A DNA stretch of 7,782 bases, from positions 1-7,782 of the forward strand of contig DQED01000059.1 in NCBI GenBank assembly GCA_003525525.1, given 5' to 3'. Under the pieces are notes generated by a model. That model made no database searches, was not told the origin of the DNA, and saw nothing but the letters and a program-made list of their open reading frames with translations. This document shows positions 5,818-7,782 of the stretch, in pieces (position 1 is the first letter of the stretch; every line of letters starts with the position of its first letter). Both the position numbers and the translations under genes were made by a program. The DNA is from Desulfovibrio sp. GTDB lineage: Bacteria; Desulfobacterota; Desulfovibrionia; Desulfovibrionales; Desulfovibrionaceae.

Positions 5818-7231
5818 CTTCCGCGCGCGGGAGGGGCTGGCCGGTCCCTCCCGCTTTCTTCCCCCGCCAGAACGACAAAATCACCCCCAGGCACGAGAAC
5901 ACGGCGAAGGCCGAAAGCCCGATGCGCATGCTGGTCAGAAACGCCGGCAGCGTGTCCGCCGTGATCGTCGCGTCGCCCATCAGAAGCGAGAAAACCAGCG
6001 TGACCGTGGTCATGGACACGGCCATGCCGAGCGTGCGCATGGCCGCGATCATGCCCGAGGCCAGCCCGAACTGGCGCTGCTGCACGCTGCCCATGATCGC
6101 CGTGGAATTGGGCGTGATGAAGACGCCGAACCCCGTGCCGATGATCATCAGTTCCGCGACGAGCAGCCAGATGGGCGTGGTTGCGCTTGCGGTCGCGGCC
6201 GCCAGGAACAGGCCGGCGGAGCTGATCAGCATGCCCACGGTCGCGAGCTTTTCCGCGGCGAACCGCTCCGTCAGCCGCCCGGCGATGGGCGAGGCCACCA
6301 CCTGCAGGATGGGCTGGAACAGCAGCACGAACCCGGCCGTGCGCGGCGGCAGGCCCTTGGCGTATTGCAGGTACAGGCTCATGAGGAAGGTGATGCCGAA
6401 GGTCGCGGCGTAGTTGCCGAGCGCCGCCAGGCAGCTCAGGGTGAAAAAACGGTTGTGCGTGAGCAGGTGCATGTCGAGCAGGGCGCAGCGCGTGCGCGCC
6501 TGCAGGCGCAGGAAGACGGCCAGGCCAAGCAGGCCGCCCCCCAGCATGGCCGGCCCCAGGGGAATCTCCCGGGCATGGGCCGCGCCCAGCATGAAAAGCC
6601 CGACGCTTGCCGCGTAGAACACGCCGCCGCGCCAGTCCATGCGCTCGCCCGAGGCGTTTTTCGGGGCCTCGCGCATGCCGAACAGGCACATGGCCGTGGC
6701 CGCGATGCCGAGCGGCGCGGACATGAGAAACACGTAGCGCCAGCCGAAATGGCCCGTCACGTAGCCGCCGAGCACCGGGCCCACGGAAAGGCCGGCATAG
6801 GTGAATGCCGAGACGATGCCGATCTTGCGGCCGCGCAGTTCCGGCGGATAGGCCGCGGCCACCAGCGCCAACGACCCGGACAGCATCATGCACGCGCCGA
6901 GTCCCTGGAAAAAGCGCTGGAGCAGCACCATGTGCACGGACGTGGTGAATCCCAGGGAACACGTGAGGACCGTGAATACGGCCAGCCCGGGCAACAGCAC
7001 CCGGCGTTGGCCCACGATGTCGCCCCAGCGGCCGAAGGCGAGCATGCCCATGGCCAGGGACACGACGTAGAGTTGTTCGATGAGCCCGAGCTGCATGGCC
7101 GTGGCCCCGAGCTCCCGGCCGAGCGAGGGCAGGGCCACGCCCACCGACGTGAGCATGAACGGGGCCATGAACTGGGCGATGCAGACGGTGACGAGCACCA
7201 TGGCCGGCGAACCGGCGGAAAGACGCGACAT
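5798..7231 (-). CDS. DHA2-family MFS exporter (14-segment type)
   Basis: 477 residues, rich in hydrophobic helices throughout, so an inner-membrane proton-driven antiporter; the substrate is unknown. The first segment (about 11-33) ends in TSVGVALPSLGREL, the DHA2-type helix-1 end, with Thr-Ser-Val but without the LDxTIVNVALP aspartate. Motif A is GRWGDIVGQRR (67-77), RFFQGLGACMM follows at 106-116, and motif C is GLSVGPVLGGYVTGHFGWRY (147-166). The second half has FQPILQVVASPIAGRLTERF (305-324) and GFGVFITPNSTAIMG (367-381). The ATG at 7231 has AAAAGGA 6 nt upstream. The last 20 bp overlap the end of pyk in opposite orientation, and the tail after about residue 455 is polar and poorly conserved in character. 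Unlike the left-hand exporter it has no adaptor gene beside it. Its leader carries a terminator-like hairpin. Confidence 0.9.
   Translation of the reverse strand: MSRLSAGSPAMVLVTVCIAQFMAPFMLTSVGVALPSLGRELGATAMQLGLIEQLYVVSLAMGMLAFGRWGDIVGQRRVLLPGLAVFTVLTCSLGFTTSVHMVLLQRFFQGLGACMMLSGSLALVAAAYPPELRGRKIGIVSAFTYAGLSVGPVLGGYVTGHFGWRYVFLMSAPLGIAATAMCLFGMREAPKNASGERMDWRGGVFYAASVGLFMLGAAHAREIPLGPAMLGGGLLGLAVFLRLQARTRCALLDMHLLTHNRFFTLSCLAALGNYAATFGITFLMSLYLQYAKGLPPRTAGFVLLFQPILQVVASPIAGRLTERFAAEKLATVGMLISSAGLFLAAATASATTPIWLLVAELMIIGTGFGVFITPNSTAIMGSVQQRQFGLASGMIAAMRTLGMAVSMTTVTLVFSLLMGDATITADTLPAFLTSMRIGLSAFAVFSCLGVILSFWRGKKAGGTGQPLPRAEATCSRS
5827..5860 (+). terminator. Rho-independent terminator of pyk
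   Basis: GCGGGAGGG (5827-5835) pairs exactly with CCCTCCCGC (5846-5854) around a 10-nt loop, followed directly by TTTCTT. It begins 9 bp after the pyk stop. The same bases encode the C-terminal tail of the convergent MFS gene. Confidence 0.75.
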
Positions 7232-7254
7232 GGGGTATCCTTTTGGCGAGGGAG

Positions 7255-7294
7255 AAAACGGGCGGCGTCCGCGCGGACGCCGCCCTGCCGTTTT
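7255..7294 (-). terminator. Terminator-like hairpin in the leader of the MFS gene
   Basis: GGGCGGCGTCCGC (7260-7272) is followed without a gap by its exact complement (7273-7285), a perfect 26-bp palindrome. Outer AAAACG (7255-7260) and CGTTTT (7289-7294) can extend it, and on the minus strand the stem is followed by GTTTTCT. It ends about 23 nt before the MFS start codon. No minus-strand gene lies upstream of it in the window, so it may act as an attenuator, or as an insulator read from either side. Confidence 0.6.
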
Positions 7295-7423
7295 GGTGAT
7301 TTTCGCCGTAACGGTCGAAATTGCAAGCAGACACGGAAAAGTACGTTGGTTTCACCCGGGATACCGTCCCCGCCGGCCGCGTCGTTCCCGACTGTCGCGC
7401 TTTGTGACAATTTGGAGGAACTC

Positions 7424-7452
7424 TTGCCAGATGTGTGGCCGTTGGATACGCT
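7424..7452 (+). promoter_or_regulatory. Candidate promoter for phoU
   Basis: TTGCCA (7424-7429) and TACGCT (7447-7452) are exactly 17 bp apart; the -35 matches five of six and the -10 three of six consensus bases. Transcription would start near 7459, about 37 nt before the phoU GTG. The remaining part of this 264-bp divergent gap shows no convincing promoter for the minus-strand MFS gene. Confidence 0.35.
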
Positions 7453-7495
7453 TAAAAGTCATAGCAGACGCACCAAGCGTGAGCGGAGGAGCGGC

Positions 7496-7782
7496 GTGGA
7501 AAGGATCATCGAGGCGGATCTGGAAAAGCTCAAGACGGATGTGCTGACGGCCTTTCACATGGCCCAGGCCGGCGTGGAGAAATCCCTGCGCACGGTCTTT
7601 GAGCGCGACCCCGAGCCGGCCCGCGCGGTGATCGCCTCGGACGCGGCGATCGACGCCCTGGAATGCACCCTGGACGCCGAGATCCTGCGCCTGCTCGCCC
7701 TGTACCAGCCGGTGGCCCGGGACCTGCGCTACATCCTCGGCTGCATGCGCACGGTGGGGGACATCGAGCGCATCGGCGACCA
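7496..7782 (+). CDS. phoU: PhoU family phosphate-signalling regulator (N-terminal 95 residues)
   Basis: Cytosolic helical-bundle protein that in the known systems couples the Pst phosphate transporter to the PhoR/PhoB two-component system and keeps the Pho regulon off when phosphate is plentiful. The frame is open to the right edge, so a little under half of a roughly 220-residue protein is seen. It is helical: an N-terminal helix ERIIEADLEKLKTDV, then MAQAGVEKSLRTVFERD, then SDAAIDALECTLDAEILRLL. The diagnostic metal-binding PhoU motif follows as QPVARDLRYILGCMRTVGDI and ERIGD. The GTG start at 7496 is chosen because GGAGGA lies 5 nt upstream and no in-frame ATG is suitably placed; the first internal ATG is 21 codons in. 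Divergent from the MFS gene. Any pst or pho partner genes would lie outside the window. Confidence 0.92.
   Translation, partial: MERIIEADLEKLKTDVLTAFHMAQAGVEKSLRTVFERDPEPARAVIASDAAIDALECTLDAEILRLLALYQPVARDLRYILGCMRTVGDIERIGD

Noticed and set aside
4291..6413. Long open frames over pyk (412 codons minus strand, 609 codons plus strand in another frame)
   Set aside because: Both overlap the well-supported pyruvate kinase, and their products are Arg/Gly/Pro- or His/Asp/Val-rich shadows.
5808..7355. 515-codon minus-strand frame overlapping the MFS gene
   Set aside because: It is the MFS gene read in a shifted frame; the product is His/Arg/Pro-rich with no membrane segments, while the 5798-7231 frame gives a normal exporter.
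7391..7410. Possible Pho box or CRP/FNR-like site (CTGTC and GTGACA) upstream of phoU
   Set aside because: The two half-sites are inverted, not direct repeats with 11-bp spacing as in a Pho box, and the dyad arms are only about 4 bp.
7352..7462. 36-codon minus-strand frame in the MFS leader as a possible attenuation leader peptide
   Set aside because: No ribosome-binding site precedes its ATG, it overlaps the phoU promoter, it has no run of regulatory codons, and it stops about 58 nt before the hairpin.

Overview
The window is about 7.8 kb of high-GC DNA, roughly two-thirds G+C by eye. Its gene content and codon use suggest a sulfate-reducing deltaproteobacterium of the Desulfovibrionaceae. 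The combination pointing there is a Nif11-like protein with a DUF1847 protein, a DUF1844 protein next to argC, and an AAAAAGGGG/CCCCTTTTT terminator-like palindrome. The assignment is an inference, since no sequence search was possible.

Layout from left to right. (1) 1-1640, minus strand: a tripartite efflux pair, membrane-fusion protein EmrA (419-1516) followed 14 bp later by the DHA2 exporter EmrB (404 to the window edge, truncated). It has its own sigma70-like promoter and a 20-bp dyad at the predicted start of transcription. (2) 1692-2648, minus strand: a two-gene unit of an 82-residue Nif11-like protein and a cysteine-rich DUF1847 protein, 15 bp apart. The Nif11 leader carries three mutually complementary 7-nt elements, one of them the ribosome-binding site. 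(3) 2757-2800: a perfect 21-bp inverted repeat separating that unit from argC. (4) 2819-4206, minus strand: a DUF1844 protein and argC (third reductive step towards ornithine/arginine) as a tight pair. (5) 4387-5817, plus strand: pyruvate kinase, divergent from the argC unit, with an intrinsic terminator. (6) 5798-7231, minus strand: a second complete DHA2-type MFS exporter whose 3' end overlaps the 3' end of pyk by 20 bp. A strong terminator-like hairpin stands just before its ribosome-binding site. (7) 7496 to the right edge, plus strand: the N-terminal part of PhoU, the phosphate-signalling regulator.

Most of the window is ordinary metabolism and efflux. The less ordinary signals are regulatory: the alternative-pairing leader of the nif11-like gene, the orphan terminator hairpin in the leader of the second exporter, and the dyad at the emrA promoter. 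There is also a protein-level signal: the pyruvate kinase has the Lys-type residue set associated with potassium-independent enzymes and lacks the acidic residue of the usual MLES/MLDS motif. I see no mobile element, CRISPR array, tRNA or rRNA. No gene-free stretch reaches 300 bp; the longest is 7232-7495.
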